From: Ahaetulla prasina
Taxonomy: Eukaryota > Chordata > Lepidosauria > Squamata > Colubridae
Reading direction: 5' to 3'
NCBI RefSeq assembly: GCF_028640845.1
Contig: NC_080546.1
Coordinates: 56,803,409 to 56,867,408 of the forward strand
DNA length: 64,000 bases
Shown in pieces: positions 1-11,377 of the stretch. Position 1 is the stretch's first letter, and every line of letters starts with the position of its first letter. The notes beneath the pieces were generated by a model. It was not told the origin of the DNA and searched no databases. It saw nothing but the letters and a program-made list of their open reading frames with translations. The position numbers were made by a program, and so were the translations under genes.

Positions 1-1408
1 GCTGGTTTACATTTATTCAAATAAGAAAGAATAAATTTTATTTTTCTGAATTGGAGCTGAGTTTTTAATTTTTTTTTCTTAAATGGGTATACATAGCCAT
101 ACAACTTTATTCACAACAGTCCCACAGCATTTCTTTGAAAATAGCAGAAAATGACCTGTGGTAAGCATATCATAATTCTTGGACACATTAGAAGATGACT
201 ATGACCACTAACTGACAAATATTATAGTTTCATCAATGATATCTTTCAGATTTCAGATTGAAATTCCAAACAGAGAAGCTTCATTCTATTAGATGAATTT
301 GAAGCAGAAGCTAGGTATCTCTCAATTTGAGAAAAGAAATTTGATCCAAAGAAAGTGTAAAAATACAAATTGTTCACTGTGTAAAAATGTGAAATACAAG
401 TTTGATTCCTGGTTATTTCATAAGCATGGTTTGGCATTCCATTCTTCTGACATGTTTTCAACTTCCTAGGTATTAATTGGTATAAAAAAGCTTGGATAAG
501 TCTATTATCATTTATTTTGGCCATGAACAGTGGACTTATTTTTTTTAATCTTAATTTATGCAATGAATTGTGACAGACTGCACTTTATGTGCTTCATACT
601 CATTTGAATTTATTACCAGCAGCAACTTAATTCAAACTTAATTCAATCTGCTCCTCAAAAGGAAGCGGAAAGGGGCTTCTGTTGGAAAAATAAAGTGAAT
701 AGTTTTAATCAGTTTTCCTGCACATTTGCTTATTTACAACTGCCAATTACGGATCATGCTTCATGCCTCGGCTGCAAGTAGATGTTGGTACATGAATTGC
801 AATTAATTCTTGTAATAAATATTTTTAGTCTCTGAAAAGCCACTGATCTTTTGTTGCTTTTTTCTACTCACTTCCAACAATTTGTGTGTCCGTGTGGGTG
901 TAGATGTGGGTGTAATACAAGCACAGACACATAAAATCACCCCCATCCTTTCTGTATCTGGTATCTGCTTGGTATCTGCTTCTTCCAGCTAAGACAGATT
1001 TCTTCATACTATAGCACACTCAGGTACTAACACAATCAAACTATAAAAAATGTGGTATGAATTCTTTTTCCAAGCCAATACGTTGCTGAAGCAAGAACAG
1101 GAGACTGTGGTACTGCCAAGATTGCAAATAGAAATTATCCAAAGCTATATTATGCTACTATTATTTTATGTTTTTAAATTACAGTTCACATTACCATACT
1201 AGAAGAAAATATGCAGTAATGCATGCAGACATTTCATTTAGATTTATTTGCTGGGAGGAAATGTTTGTTAAATTATAACAACACTTTGGAAAAAATGACT
1301 ATTCCACTTATTACTAAGTTACTAGTTGCCAGAACTAGAAGATTAATGTTGCCACATTTGTGAATGTGGTTTTAAAGTTTTCTGAAAGAGAAAATATGTG
1401 CTTTACAT
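1..1408. other. AT-rich non-genic stretch
   Basis: No coding region, RNA gene or recognisable repeat could be supported. Short open frames exist on both strands but lack known domains, and the composition is uniformly AT-rich. This is probably intergenic or intronic sequence. Confidence 0.6.
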
Positions 1409-1410
1409 TA

Positions 1411-2021
1411 CAGACAGTCCTTTACATATGAACAGGTTACATTCCAAGACACAGTTCATAAGTTGATTTTGTTTGCAAGTCCAACCAGGTATAAAAACAT
1501 CCACAGTACGGTCCTTACCTTACACAAGTGGTGCTTATGCTTTATTCCAAACATACCGTAATTCAGAGTCAGAATACAAAGGAAGATTATTGCAAACTAT
1601 AACTAAGAGATCAGTGAACAGCAGGACAGGATTGCATCTAAATGGTTTACACTCAGCTTTCCAATATGTGACAATGCTGCCAAGCCTATGTATGCAGCAT
1701 ACTGAAAAGTAACTCTTTCATGACTTCCAGGACCTGCTAGGTCAGAATTGCAAATAGGCTTGTTTCAGTGGTGGGTTGCCCCCAGTTCAGTCCGGTTCTT
1801 GTAAACAGATGGTAAAACTGGGGGTGGCACCCAGATGTTGTCATAGACCATCTGTGCATGCACAGAAGCTTCTGTGCATGCACAGAAGCTTGGCGCGTAT
1901 GTGAGCAAAGTGTGTGCGATCCCATTGCAAACCGGTAGTAAAGATAAGTAGAACCCACTCCTAGTTTGTTTGCTTCAGTGAAAGCTTGAAAGTTGAAAAT
2001 TTGTAAGTAGAGGACTGTCTG
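1411..2021. mobile_element. Non-autonomous DNA transposon with TA target duplication
   Basis: The outer ends are inverted copies of each other: CAGACAGTCC at the left and GGACTGTCTG at the right. A TA dinucleotide sits directly outside each end (1409-1410 and 2022-2023). A TA duplication is the hallmark of the Tc1/mariner/pogo group. There is no transposase, so this is a passive element moved in trans. It is interrupted by a later hAT insertion at 1766-1963. Family name is not certain. Confidence 0.75.
1766..1963. mobile_element. Nested hAT-type non-autonomous element
   Basis: The element starts CAGTGGTGGGTT and ends with a degenerate inverted copy (AACCCACTCCTA). It is flanked by an 8-bp near-duplication, GCTTGTTT at 1758-1765 and GTTTGTTT at 1964-1971, as expected for hAT transposons. 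Inside there is a short direct repeat around TGTGCATGCACAGAAGCTT. It carries no transposase. It lies inside the TA-flanked element, so it inserted later. Confidence 0.75.
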
Positions 2022-2516
2022 TATTTCAAGTTCAAGGATATAAAACCATACTTACAAACTTTCAAGTTACAAATTTTCAGATACAAACAAATCTATGGCA
2101 ATATTACTAGAGTAATATATTTGTACTATAAATATATTATAAATGTTGGCAACATTTTTTTATTACCATCGTTCACCTGAGTGCAACATATAATCATTCC
2201 CAAATTATTTCTGTCTTCATGTACAGAAATCAAGTTGATACCATTTGCTACTTTTTGCTTTATCATTCATAATTAAATGACCTCAGTCTTCAGGATTCAT
2301 CCATGAGGTCCATGAAATCAGAACCATTATTTAATCCTAATGTATCCTTTTCCTTCTCTTAGTTTCATAGATATACAATTTATTTATTTTCATTTTGTTC
2401 ATTGATTCATACTATTTACCATTTACGTTCCTAACATTCAAATTATAATGTTTACATGTCATGATCTTCATATGGACTTCCATCATATGGAACTCATCAT
2501 ATTCTGTGATTTCTGC

Positions 2517-2729
2517 TGTTGAATCGTGGGTGTGGACAAAGGCGCAGGACATGTGTAGCTGATTTAAATGGTTTATTCAATTCCAGTACAAGCAATGCCA
2601 AGCTGAGCCGCAGCAGCTCTTTTTAAAGGGAGCTGTCCGCAGTTTCAGCCATTGACGCACACTTGTTTTTCCTGCTCCGACTTCAAAGCCCCTGATTGGT
2701 TCCTGCATCAGTCTATCCAATATCTAACA
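2517..2729 (-). repeat. 3' LTR of the Gypsy element
   Basis: A 213-bp LTR running TGTTGAATCG to TATCTAACA on the plus strand. On the minus strand it holds a TTTAAAA box and, further downstream, an AATAAA polyadenylation signal within GAATTGAATAAACC. Its 2618-2729 part matches 6890-7001 closely (a few transitions only), identifying the second LTR. The 2517-2617 part has no counterpart in the other LTR. Confidence 0.85.
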
Positions 2730-2743
2730 CCCCTCCCCTCTGG
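2730..2743 (-). promoter_or_regulatory. Polypurine tract of the Gypsy element
   Basis: On the minus strand the sequence AGAGGGGAGGGG immediately precedes the TGTTAG start of the 3' LTR. This is the expected position and composition of the plus-strand primer in LTR retrotransposons. Confidence 0.8.
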
Positions 2744-3465
2744 CTGGTGCTATCCAATCAGGAGTCATTTACAAAACATAGTCCCGTAAGTAGGCGAGTC
2801 GCTTGTGGGTGCAACCTGGCCTGCACAGATCAGTCGGCTCAGTGGCTCCGGACAGAGAAGTTGCGTTTTCTTTCTCTCCTGTGGGCACTCCTGGAACCAT
2901 CTCGAACCTGGCTGTCGGTGCAGCCCTTTCTTTTGGATATTTATTTCTTCGACCTCTGGAAAACCCTGTGGAGTATTTCCAGCATCAGGAACTCATCGAT
3001 GGACCTCAGAGAAGTGACTGTGGACTCTATTTGAGATTGAATTTGGTTGTTGTGTGTTTGGTTGGTGTTAGGTAGGTCCTGGTCTACTTCTGTGTTTTCT
3101 GTGTGGTATCGGCCCCCTCGCTCTGAGGCCTCTGCCTGCATGTTGTATTCCTTTCTGACAATTCAAACCCAAAGTTTGTCAATGTGTCTCTTCCACCCTC
3201 GGCTGTCCTCTGTTTCTATTCAGTAGGATAGCAGGCCCATGATTTGTATTATTTGTACCAGTACTCATAATGGGTTCCCGCTGTAATTCTTTGCGTATAC
3301 CTTGTCCCCCACATGGAATGATCTACATTTTCTAGTTGAGTCTAGTGGGATTTCTGAGTTATATTGAAGGTGTAATCTCTCTAGCAGGGATCTCAATTTC
3401 CTTCCCATTAAAAACTCCACTGGGCTTCTGTGTGTGGTTGCACTATGTGTTGCATGCTGAGCAGC

Positions 3466-4296
3466 TTATCTAATTTGGCCTGAATTTCCCCTGGAAATCA
3501 TCCTAGCTAGTGTGTCTTTTGTTGTTCTCACCATCTGTTCTGCCTGCCCATTAGTCGACAGATGTCTCAGTGCAGACAGTGCATGCCTTATCCCTTGGTT
3601 AGCTAGGAACATTTTGAACTGGTTTGCGATAAATTGTGGCCTGTTATCAGAGATTATTATGTCAGGCATCCTGTATGTCACAAATAGTCTCCTTAAAACC
3701 CTGATGACTCCTTCTGTCATGGTCGATGTCATGAGGTTTACCTCCAGCCATTTAGAATAGTCATCTACTGTGATTAGAAATGTGTTTTCCAGGCAGAGCC
3801 CTGCAAAGTCAATGTGTAAGTGAGACCACGGTGTCTTTGGGCTCTTCCAGTTGTGTGTGGATGCTGTGTGTGGTGTAGGCCATGATTCTTGGCAGGGTGT
3901 GCATGTTGCTACTCATGACTCTATTTCCCTGTCCACTCCGGCCATCAAACAAAGCTCCTGGCTAATGTGTCCATCATGTAGTACTTCTAGAATGTCCTTC
4001 CGTAGTGTTTTGGGAATAATTACCCTATTTCCCCACAACAAACACCTTCTCAATTCCGATAGTTCAGCTTGGCATGTTTTAAACGGTTCAAATTCTTTGG
4101 CTACTACAGTCTCTGGCCATCCCTTCCATACCCAGTTCAAAATACGCACCAATGTTTTTTCTTTCACGGTCGCTCTCATGATCTCTGATGCTGTGATCAG
4201 TGTGCTTGCGAGAGTCTCTATTAGTAGTGTGGTCGCTGCTGGAGCTGGGTCCTCCACATGGCAGTGGGCATCTGCTGAGGGCATTGGCATGGTCAA
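3466..4296 (-). pseudogene. Gypsy integrase remnant
   Basis: Translated minus-strand pieces match Ty3/Gypsy integrase. The piece at 3913-4296 ends with the region normally holding the zinc-binding domain (an HDGHISQE-like motif). The piece at 3466-3732 holds the catalytic-core signature around DIIISDNRPQF, followed by STNGQAEQMVRTTK, which are core-domain landmarks of the family. In most relatives the conserved run is SDNGPQF; here Arg replaces Gly. The enzyme would insert the element cDNA into host DNA. The pieces are in different frames and separated by stops, so no functional protein can be made. Confidence 0.85.
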
Positions 4297-5465
4297 TCAT
4301 CTTCCCGGGTCTGTAGTGTAGTTGGTAGTTGTATGTGGCAAGGAATTCCATTCATCTCAGCATTCGTGGTGATAAAATGTGCAGTTTGGGTCGGTCTCCT
4401 GTGATGATTTCCAGGAGTGGTTTGTGATTGATTATCAGCTTGTATTTCCTTCCGTAGATGTATTCATGGAATCTTTTGATTCCAGCAACTACAGCCAGCA
4501 CTTCTTTGTCAAGCTAGCTGTAGTTTCTTTCTGGTTTGGATAGAGTCCTGGAGTAAAAAGCAATGGGTGCTTCTCTTCTGTTCGGCATGCAATGGCTTAG
4601 TATTGCCCCTATTCCAAAAGGTGACATGTTGCATGTTAGTCTTAATGGTAAAGTTTCATTATACTGAACAAGAAGGCTGTCAGATGTTAAAAGTTTTTTT
4701 TATTTGATTGAATACACTCACTTCTTTCCATCCCCATGTCCAGTCTGTTTTCTTTTCCAGTAATCAGTGCAACGGTCCAGCAATCGTTGCTTTCTGTGGG
4801 AGGAAAACATTGTAAAAATTTAATAACCCCAGAAACACTTGAAGTTCTGTCCTGTTGGTTGGTTTGGGGATTCTCAGATCGCCTTTAGTTTGCCAACTGC
4901 GGGATGTATGCCAGAACTATTGATCAAATATCCTAGGAATTTTACTTTCTCCATTACCAATTGGCATTTATCCCTCTTTACTTTTAGCCCCAATTCCTGA
5001 AACGGCTTAATACTGTCCTTAGTCTTTGCCGTAATTGTTCCTTGTTAATGGCTGATATGAGGACATCATCGAAATATGGGACTACTCTTTTGATGCCCTG
5101 TAGGAGACATTCCATGAGACTCTGGAAAAGCCGCAGGGCCACGCTTACCCCAAACTGCAACCGTTGGCATTTGAATGCCCCTATGTGTGACAATAGTTTG
5201 GCCTCTGCTATGGCATTGTCAACAGGCAGCTGTTGATACACTTGGGCCAGGTCAAGTTTCCTTGACCCAGGGAATGCAACAGGTGTTGTACAATAGACAT
5301 GGGGTATGGGCTATGTTGTAAGGCTTTATTTAAAGTGCATTTATAGTCTCCGCACAAACACACTGACCAATCTGGCTTTGTGGAGGTTACAATATGTGTT
5401 ATCCACTTAGCATGGTGTAATGGCTCTAAAATGCCTTGGGCAATGAGTTTTTTCCAGTTGCTCAT
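4088..5465 (-). pseudogene. Gypsy reverse transcriptase and RNase H remnant
   Basis: The minus strand holds the reverse-transcriptase region in pieces. The frame at 5208-5465 covers the N-terminal fingers (SNWKKLIAQGILEPL, then CGDYKCTLNKAL). The frame at 4984-5241 contains the catalytic YFDDVLIS box, the YxDD motif of retroelement polymerases. Further on, the frame at 4088-4351 has YNYQLHYRPGKMIDHANALSR, the typical junction at the end of RNase H before integrase. Together they convert element RNA to DNA. Several frameshifts and stops separate the parts, and the thumb and connection region (about 4350-4980) has no long open frame. Confidence 0.85.
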
Positions 5466-5685
5466 CTATTTTGGGCCATAGAGCAAAAGAGACCCTCCTT
5501 GGTTTTATCCGGACAGGGACAACCTGGGGATCTAGTTAGCCCCATGGCTAACCAGATCTCCCCTCCTGAAGGAATTCATGGATGTTTCCATCAAAAACAT
5601 CCATGGATTCCTTCAAGACATCTTCTTCCCAGTTGTCATCTTTAATTCGGTTGATTCCTGTCATGGCTAGGTCCAGGGGTTCGAA

Positions 5686-6779
5686 TCATTCCAGTCCCAG
5701 CAGGCTAGGTCGGTCCCAGTCTACTATCATCAGGGGTAGCTGTCCATTGAACTCTTTGAATGTTATGTTGAAATTCCTATTACCGGAATTCGGTTTCCCT
5801 GATAGTCCTGTTATCTTCTGCGGCTTGAGTACACAGGTCATGATTCCCGGTACCAGCTTCTTGATTGCTGTCCAGGAGACCCTGGAAAGATAGGAACCCA
5901 AGTTGACCTCCATCTTGCATGGTCTCCCCTCAATGAGTAGGGTCACCATCCTCTTCTTCGCTTTTCCTGTGCTTGAATGGCCCATATGATTGTCTGGTGT
6001 ATCTCCCCTCTCTAGGTAGCTGTGTCCTCGCTGTGTCAGTTTCTTTTGAATGGTTGCCTTCAGCCACTCGTTTGGAAACTTTTGAGGCCTGTAGTGGGCT
6101 GGATTGCCGGGATCTGTGGGAAACTGATTGGAATGCTCTGCAGGCTCTTGCAATGTGCCCTTTTCATTTGTACCGCTGGCAGATGGCATCTTGGAACCTG
6201 CATTCTGCCCTGGGATGGTTTCCTTCACATCCAGCACACCAGAAACCATTTTTCTTTTTCTCCTGGTTTCTCCCTTTCCATTCCATTTGGTGGCCATTGC
6301 TTCTTCCATGGCTTCATGGAATGTGATCCTGGGTTTTGCAAGCAAATAGCTTTGGAGGGTGAGGTCTCGTAGTCCCAACACTAGATGGTCCCTTATGGCC
6401 TCATCCATATTGGAGAATTTGCATGTGGTCATAATTTTCTCAGGTTTGCAATGAATTCACTGATGGAGTCACCTTTTCGTTGGTCTCACCAGTAGAATTC
6501 GTGTTGCCATATGAGCGAGGATGCTTGGGGAGCATAATGTGCCCGCAATATTCTCTCCAGCACTGGCCAGGTCATGTTTTTTAGCTCTGTCGGTGAAGCA
6601 AGGGCTTTTACCATTTTAAAAATGGTGGCTCCACAGTGTGCAAAAAAAAGCGCCCTTTTCCTCTGGTCAGAAAGGCTCAAAAGATCATTTGCTTCCAGGA
6701 ACATGTGGAAGCGATTCATGTAGGAACCCCAGTCTTCTCCCATGGAATTGAATGGAGCAGGGGATATGATCGAAGACAT
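5686..6779 (-). pseudogene. Gypsy gag and protease remnant
   Basis: The N-terminal gag piece is at 6486-6779 (a capsid-like region with YMNRFHMFLEANDL) and continues in a 248-residue frame at 5686-6432. A CCHC zinc knuckle, CAGCEGNHPRAEC, is encoded at 6200-6238 in a different frame from the 248-residue frame, followed by a degraded second knuckle with a stop. This shows frameshifts inside gag. Downstream, LLIEGRPCKMEVNLGS resembles the retroelement aspartic-protease active-site region, but the usual D-S/T-G triad reads N-L-G here, so the active aspartate is missing. The product would form particles and process the polyprotein; this copy cannot. Confidence 0.8.
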
Positions 6780-6869
6780 CTTGAGTTGACCAGTTTATTT
6801 GGGTTTGATGGCCACCGATAGCCACATGGAGTCTTTGGTTCAGCCTTGGTGCCTATTTTCCTTTGGAGA

Positions 6870-6887
6870 ATCCCACCTTCGTTGCCA
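6870..6887 (-). promoter_or_regulatory. Putative primer-binding site of the Gypsy element
   Basis: Reading the minus strand, TGGCAACGAAGGTGGGA directly follows the shortened 5' LTR and begins with the TGG typical of a tRNA 3'-end complement. The exact tRNA is not assigned. Confidence 0.55.
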
Positions 6888-7001
6888 GCTCTTTTTAAAG
6901 GGAGCTGTCTGCGGCTTCAGCCATTGACACATGCTTGTTTTTCCTGCTCTGACTTCAGAGCCCCTGATTGGTTCCTCCATCAGTCTATCCAATATCTAAC
7001 A
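6888..7001 (-). repeat. 5' LTR of the Gypsy element, shortened
   Basis: About 114 bp match the U3-side half of the 213-bp LTR at 2517-2729. The R/U5 half, with the AATAAA signal, is absent and the putative primer-binding site follows directly after the TTTAAAA box. A deletion after or during insertion would explain this. Without R and U5 the copy could not complete reverse transcription. Confidence 0.75.
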
Positions 7002-7006
7002 TCTGC

Positions 7007-7620
7007 CACCCATTCTAACTTTAATCAATCAAGGCTTTCACATAATATTTTGGAGTAAGGTAGAAAAAAGTGGACTAGGTTTAGCTATAACGTGTGGCAC
7101 ATGCAATATTCCTCTCTAATGGTAACAATATTATTTGTCAATTTTGGCACATTTTGTTCAGTATGCTATAAGGATTAAACACAGCTCGTAATCCTATGCA
7201 AAATAATTCTTTGCTAGTTCTCAAGGAGCTATCTATGGATAACTGCACTAATGTTTCTAGTGGAATCCCAGGTTGATGTTCTACAATAACAGAGAAGCAA
7301 TGAAAATCACTTAGTCTGAAAGAATATCCCTTTCTGAATATTTATTTATTTCTATTAGATAAAACTGTTGAGATAAAGAATGATACAATATGACACTCCA
7401 ATGTTAAATTAATGTTATTATTGCTACATATTCTAATTATGAAAGAAACTAGAATAATCTTAATTCAGTTAAAATTATACCAAATAGCATATTGATTAGA
7501 AATATCAATATATAGAGATTAGACAAATAGACATTAGAATAAATCTATGCTTGGAAAATTATCTTATCAAATGAAAGTACATACAATTGTTAGAGGTGAT
7601 ATATTTATAACAGTCTTTCA
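7007..7620. other. AT-rich non-genic stretch
   Basis: No gene or repeat recognised. The low-complexity region near 7610-7649 is the A/T-rich tail of the neighbouring L2 LINE. Confidence 0.5.
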
Positions 7621-7649
7621 TTTATTATTTTATTGTTTATATTTATATA

Positions 7650-7679
7650 CCGCCCTATCTCCCAAAGGACTCAGGGCGG
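7650..7679 (-). promoter_or_regulatory. L2 3'-terminal stem-loop
   Basis: CCGCCCT at 7650-7656 and AGGGCGG at 7673-7679 pair to form a short hairpin just before the AT-rich tail. L2-type LINEs are known to be recognised by their reverse transcriptase through a 3' stem-loop. The same hairpin recurs at 16907-16935, 38868-38896, 43231-43257 and 63720-63748. Confidence 0.75.
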
Positions 7680-7816
7680 TTTACAGGCATTTAAAAAACA
7701 AAAAATACAATAAATACAATTCTAAAAACAATTAAAAAACTTATTCAAAAGCCTTAATTAAAAATATAAAAATTAAAATTAAAACCCAAGATAAAAACCA
7801 CAAACTAAAATCTAAC

Positions 7817-10800
7817 TCAGTCCTGCGCAGTTAAATAGATATGTTTTAAGCTCGCGGAAGGTCCAAGGTCCGAAGCTGACGAAGTCCTGGGGCAGTTCAT
7901 TCCAGAGGGTGGGAGCCCCACAGAGAAGGCCCTTCCTGGGCGTCGCCAGACGACATTGCCTCGCTGACGGCACCCTGAGGAGTCCCTCTCTGTGAGAGCG
8001 CACGGTCGGTGAGAGGTATTCGGTAGCAGCAGGCGGTCCCGTAGATAACCCGGCCCTATGCCATGGAGCGCTTTAAAGGTGGTCACCAAAACCTTGAAGC
8101 GCACCGGAAGGCCACAGGCAGCCAGTGCAGTCTGCGCAGGATGGGTGTTATCACGGGAGCCACGAGGGCTCCATCTATCACCCGCAGCCGCATTCTGGAC
8201 TAACTGCAGCCTCCGGATGCCCTTCAAGGGAGCCCCATGTAGAGAGCATTGCAGTAATCCAGGCGAGGCGTCACGAGTGCGTGGGTGACCGTGCATAGGG
8301 CATCCCGGTCCAGAAAGGGGCGCAACTGGCGTACCAGGCGAACCTGGTAGGACGCTCTCCTGGAGACGGCCGTCAAATGATCTTCTAGAGACAGCCGTTC
8401 GTCCTGGAGGGCGCCTAAGTTGCGAACCCTCTCCATCGGGGCCACTGACTCGCCACCGATGGTCAGCCGGATTTAGCTGACTGTACCGGGATGCCGGCAC
8501 CCACAGCCACTCTGTCTTGGCGGGATTGAGCTTGAGCCTGTTTCTCCCCATCCAGACCCGTACGGCCTCCAGACACCGGGACAGCACTTGATAACCGTTG
8601 GGGTGGTCCGGTGTAGAAAAGTACAGCTGGGTGTCATCCGCATACAGCTGGTACTTCACACCGAAACCACTGATGATCTCACCCAGCGGCTTCATGTAGA
8701 TGTTAAACAGAAGGGGCGAGAGGATCGACCCCTGCGGCACCCCACAAGTGAGGCGCCCCGGGGCCGACCTCTGCCCCCCTGTCAACACCGTCTGCGACCG
8801 GTCGGAGAGATAGGAGGAGAACCACCGATAAACGGTGCCTCCCACTCCCAATCCCTCCACCGGGCGCAGCAGGATACCATGGTCGATGGTATCGAAAGCC
8901 GCTGAGAGGTCTAATAGGACCAGGGCAGAGGAACAACCCCTATCCCTGGCCCTCCAGAGATCATCCACCAACGCGACCAAAGCCGTCTCCGTGCTGTAAC
9001 CGGGCCGGAAACCGGACTGGAACGGGTCTAGATAGACAGTTTCATCCAGGTGTAAGGGAAACTGATATGCCACCATACTCTCTACAACCTTCGCCAAGCG
9101 AAGGTTGGAGACCGGACGATAATTACCTAAAACAGCCGGGTCCAGGGAAGGCTTCTTAAGGAGGGGCCTCACCACCGCCTCTTTCAAGGCGGCCGGGAAG
9201 ACGCCCTCCACCAAAGAAGCGATCGTAATCGCCTGGAGCCAGCCTCGTGTCACCTCCCGAGTGGCCAGCACCAGCCAGGAGGGGCACGGGTCCAGTAAAC
9301 ACGTGGTGGCATTCAGCCTACCCAACAACCTGTCCATGTCCTCGGGAGCCACAGGGTCAAACTCATCCCAAACAATATCGCCAAGACCACCCTCGAGCAT
9401 CTCACCCGCGTCACCGCAATCTTGGTCCAGACCATCCCGGTTGAACGATTTTATCGTATAGATAACCATTAAACTCCTCAGCACGTCCCTGCAACGGGTC
9501 ATCCCGCTCCCCCTGATGTAGGAGGGAGCGGGTCACCCGAAACAGGGCGGCTGGGCGGTTATCTGCCGATGCAATGAGGGAGGAGGCGTAGCTACGCCTC
9601 GCTTCCCTCAATGCCACTAGGTAAGTCCTAGTATAGGACTTCACTAGTGTCCGATCAGCTTCCGAACGGCTAGACCTCCAGGAACTCTCTAGGCGTCTTC
9701 TCCGGCGCTTCATCCCTCTCAGCTCCTCGGAGAACCAAGGAGCCGGTTGGGACCTGCGCCGGGTCAGAGGCCGCAAAGGCACGACACGGTCTAAGGCCCC
9801 CACTGCGGCCCGTTCCCAGGCCGCAACAAGTTCCTCAACCGAGCCGTGAGCCAGACCCTCAGGAAATGGCCCAAGCTCCGTCCGGAACCCATCCGGGTCC
9901 ATCAGGCGCCTGGGATGGAACCAACGTATCGGCTCCGTCTCCCTGCGGTGGTGAATGGCGGTCAGAAAGTCCAGGCGAAGAAGAGAGTGATCTGACCATG
10001 ACAAAGGTTCAGTGACTATTTCCTTTAAGTCCAGATCTCTCAACCACTGACCAGAGAGAAAAATCAGGTCCAGAGTGCCACCCCCAATGTGAGTAGGGCC
10101 ATCAACTACTTGGGTCAGGTCCAAGGCCGTCATGGAAGCCATGAACTCCCGAGCTGCCGTCGATGGCGAGCGGAAGATGGCAAGTTAAAGTCCCCCATGA
10201 CTAAAAGTCTGGGGGTCTCAACTGCCACCCCAGCAAGCACCTCCAGGAGCTCGGGCAGGGCAGCTGTCACGCAGCAAGGAGCCAGGTACGCGACCAGCAA
10301 GCCCATCTGACATCTATGACCCCATCTCACAAAGAGGGATTCACACCCGGCAATCTGAGGTACAGTGGTCTCCCTCGGCTCCAGACTCTCTCTAATCACA
10401 ACCGCCACCCCACCACCCCTACCCTGGCCCCTCGGCTGATGGAATGCCCGGAAACCCGGCGGGCACATTTGAACAAGGGGCACGCCCCCTTCTGTGCCCA
10501 ACCAGGTCTCTGTAACGCCCATAAGGTCCGCGGCACCCCCCTGGATAAGATCGTAAATCAGGGGGGCCTTATTGACCACGGACCGTGCCGTGCACAACAT
10601 CAGCCGAAGACCAGGGCCCTGAGGGTCCTGACCATCCGGGGAACGGGAGAAGTTTGAGGGCTCGGGACGCGCGATCGCCTGCAAACATCGAGCACGCGTC
10701 CCCATAACACGATATGAGCCCCCACTTCCGCCATATCTGCCCCTCCCCCTTACCGTGGAAATAGCACCACCCTCAGCCGATGGAACACAAACACCCCCCG

Positions 10801-11377
10801 TGACCCACGGACCTATTAACTTACCGCCACGAGCATGCGCAGGAACTGGATCCCCACCCGATGGGTTTCCCCCAACACCCGCCCTTTCCCTCCCACCCCT
10901 TAAGAATGCCCTATCTAAAAACCCCCAAAGGCTCTTCCTCTTCGCATGCCACCTCTGTGGGTCCCAAAACCCGTCATAGAGGCCGGCCCTCGTAACGGGC
11001 CATTCCTCAGGCGGGGCACTGCAGGCGCAAGAGTTCTTGTGCAGCGTAACGCATAGAAAAGTACGAATCGGTGAAGGATGATAAGATGGCAAAATCCCAG
11101 GTGGTAGGACATTGGGAGATGGTAACGCCTCCAAGGGATGTCCAGATGTCAAGTAGGACAAATAAAAGCCGGAACTGGATAATAAGGATGATACAGCCAA
11201 ATAGGTAGCACAAAGGCCTCCATGATTAAACCTATGGATAAAGTCCCTACAAAAGGTCTTAACAAGGCAGAAACTACCATCCATAGTCACAGTCTGTGGT
11301 CCAGTCCAAAATCCCATAAGATGAAAATAGATGGCATCACAATCCCCACCATCGGTGTCCGTTGTCGGTTTCTCCAC
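7817..11377 (-). pseudogene. L2 LINE endonuclease-reverse transcriptase ORF, frameshifted
   Basis: Three long minus-strand frames form one broken polyprotein. The frame at 10130-11377 contains the first half of an endonuclease domain (about residues 265-400, with MLCTARSVVNKAPLIYDLI, a TETWL motif and LLVMGDFN). The frame at 9411-10142 gives the second half (GTLDLIFLS, then WSDHSLL). The frame at 7817-9502 (561 aa) gives reverse transcriptase: GNYRPVSNL near residue 127, AFDTIDH near 203, GVPQGS near 254 and YADD at 287-290. A further frame at 8224-8445 continues the C-terminal region. Frameshifts lie near 10150-10180, 9440 and 8450. The intact protein would nick target DNA and prime cDNA synthesis there. 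All catalytic motifs named are still legible, so inactivation is recent. The upstream portion of the first frame is probably 5' UTR. Confidence 0.85.

Larger units (their letters stand above)
2517..7001 (-). mobile_element. Ty3/Gypsy LTR retrotransposon, complete but inactive
   Basis: A whole LTR element in reverse orientation. Its ends are TG...CA and it is flanked by a perfect 5-bp duplication, TCTGC, at 2512-2516 and 7002-7006, which marks one intact insertion. Reading the minus strand, the order is short 5' LTR (7001-6888), primer-binding site, gag, protease, reverse transcriptase, RNase H, integrase, polypurine tract and 3' LTR (2729-2517). The pol order with integrase last is that of Ty3/Gypsy. 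No envelope-like frame was seen. All coding regions are broken by stops and frameshifts. The 5' LTR lacks about 100 bp that the 3' LTR has. Confidence 0.9.
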
